13,866 bases of DNA from BOG-908 sp964244615 (GTDB taxonomy: Bacteria; Pseudomonadota; Alphaproteobacteria; Acetobacterales; Acetobacteraceae). Shown piece after piece: positions 13,539 to 13,866 of this stretch; the stretch's first letter is position 1, and every line of letters begins with the position of its first letter. The stretch is taken from assembly GCA_964244615.1 (NCBI GenBank), contig CAXTJP010000071.1:1-13866 (forward strand). Reading direction: 5' to 3'. The position numbers and the translations under genes are program-made. The notes beneath the pieces are model-generated. The model worked only from the letters and a program-made list of their open reading frames with translations, was not told the origin of the DNA and made no database searches.

Positions 13539-13866
13539 CGGAAACTGCCGCTGCCGGCCAGGTCGTCCGAGCCGATCACGCGGACCGTCGCGGTCCCCGG
13601 ACCGTCCGGCCGCCAGTGCAGTTCGGCCTCGTGACCCGCCATCGGCGCACCATTAACCAGCCAGCGGAACGGCCCGACGCCGCCGCGCGCGCGCAGCGTG
13701 ACCGGGCGGTAGCCGCCGTTCTCCGACACCAGGTCGATGGTCGAGCCGGGGGGCGGGAAGTCGAGCACCGGGCGGCGCGGCGCGACCGATGGCGGGCCCA
13801 GCCGTCGCAGACCGGCGGGCAGGTCGGCGGTGCGCTCGGCCAGGATGGCGCCGGGCGGCGGCGGCG
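13523..13866 (-). CDS. pbpC: Penicillin-binding protein 1C, C-terminal fragment
   Basis: Only the last 114 residues are in the window; the frame is open to the right edge. The visible part begins GAILAERTADLPAGLRRLG, the linker seen after the transpeptidase domain of PBP1C. It continues as the C-terminal PBP1C domain (BiPBP_C): VLDFPPPGSTIDL, VTLRARGGVGPFRWLVNG and HWRPDGPGTATVRVIGSDDLAGSGSF, a beta-sandwich. PBP1C is a periplasmic, membrane-anchored glycan polymerase/transpeptidase of peptidoglycan synthesis. The catalytic domains lie outside the window, so their integrity cannot be judged. Confidence 0.85.
   Translation of the reverse strand, partial: PPPPGAILAERTADLPAGLRRLGPPSVAPRRPVLDFPPPGSTIDLVSENGGYRPVTLRARGGVGPFRWLVNGAPMAGHEAELHWRPDGPGTATVRVIGSDDLAGSGSFRLTAE

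Noticed and set aside
1..13866. CRISPR array, tRNA or rRNA genes, insertion sequence, prophage or toxin-antitoxin system
   Set aside because: No regularly spaced direct repeats, cloverleaf, transposase, integrase or phage-type protein was seen on either strand.

Overview
The window is GC-rich DNA with dense gene packing, third-position GC bias and long spurious open frames on the opposite strand of most genes. Gene content (a YbjN-type protein, ProC, a phasin, QueE, a double cold-shock protein, a CreA family protein, PBP1C) and the short AT-rich hairpin repeats at gene ends suggest an alphaproteobacterium, most likely Rhodospirillales/Acetobacteraceae. This placement is inferred from family resemblance, not from a search.

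Left part, + strand (1-6937). It opens inside a large Gly-rich secreted protein with degenerate RTX-like repeats (5' end outside the window). A run of housekeeping genes follows: a YbjN-domain protein, proC (last step of proline synthesis), a TetR/COQ9-like helical protein, a phasin (polyhydroxyalkanoate granule protein), queE (queuosine/7-deazaguanine precursor synthesis), a two-domain cold-shock protein and an exported CreA family protein. proC to queE are closely spaced. queE has no ordinary start codon upstream of its conserved N-terminus. The CreA start overlaps the cold-shock stop as TTGA.

Right part, - strand (13866-6949, read right to left). It begins with the C-terminal end of penicillin-binding protein 1C. 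A compact cluster follows: cyanase (cynS), a DHA2-type MFS transporter whose TTG start overlaps the cynS stop, and then the molybdate ABC transporter modA-modB-modC. Downstream lie a class II aldolase/adducin-like protein with a perfect Shine-Dalgarno, and a family 61 glycosyltransferase that converges on the CreA gene.

The most unusual DNA-level feature is a 43-bp AT-rich repeat in a GC-rich background. Two copies sit head to head in the modA-modB gap, sharing a central AAGGCCTT and making a 48-bp near-perfect inverted repeat. A third lies between pbpC and cynS. A compensating base-pair change between copies supports a conserved hairpin, probably a bidirectional terminator or processing element. 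The gene families are known; I see no clear new multi-gene defence or mobile system, CRISPR array, tRNA, rRNA or insertion sequence. No stretch longer than about 200 bases lacks a gene.
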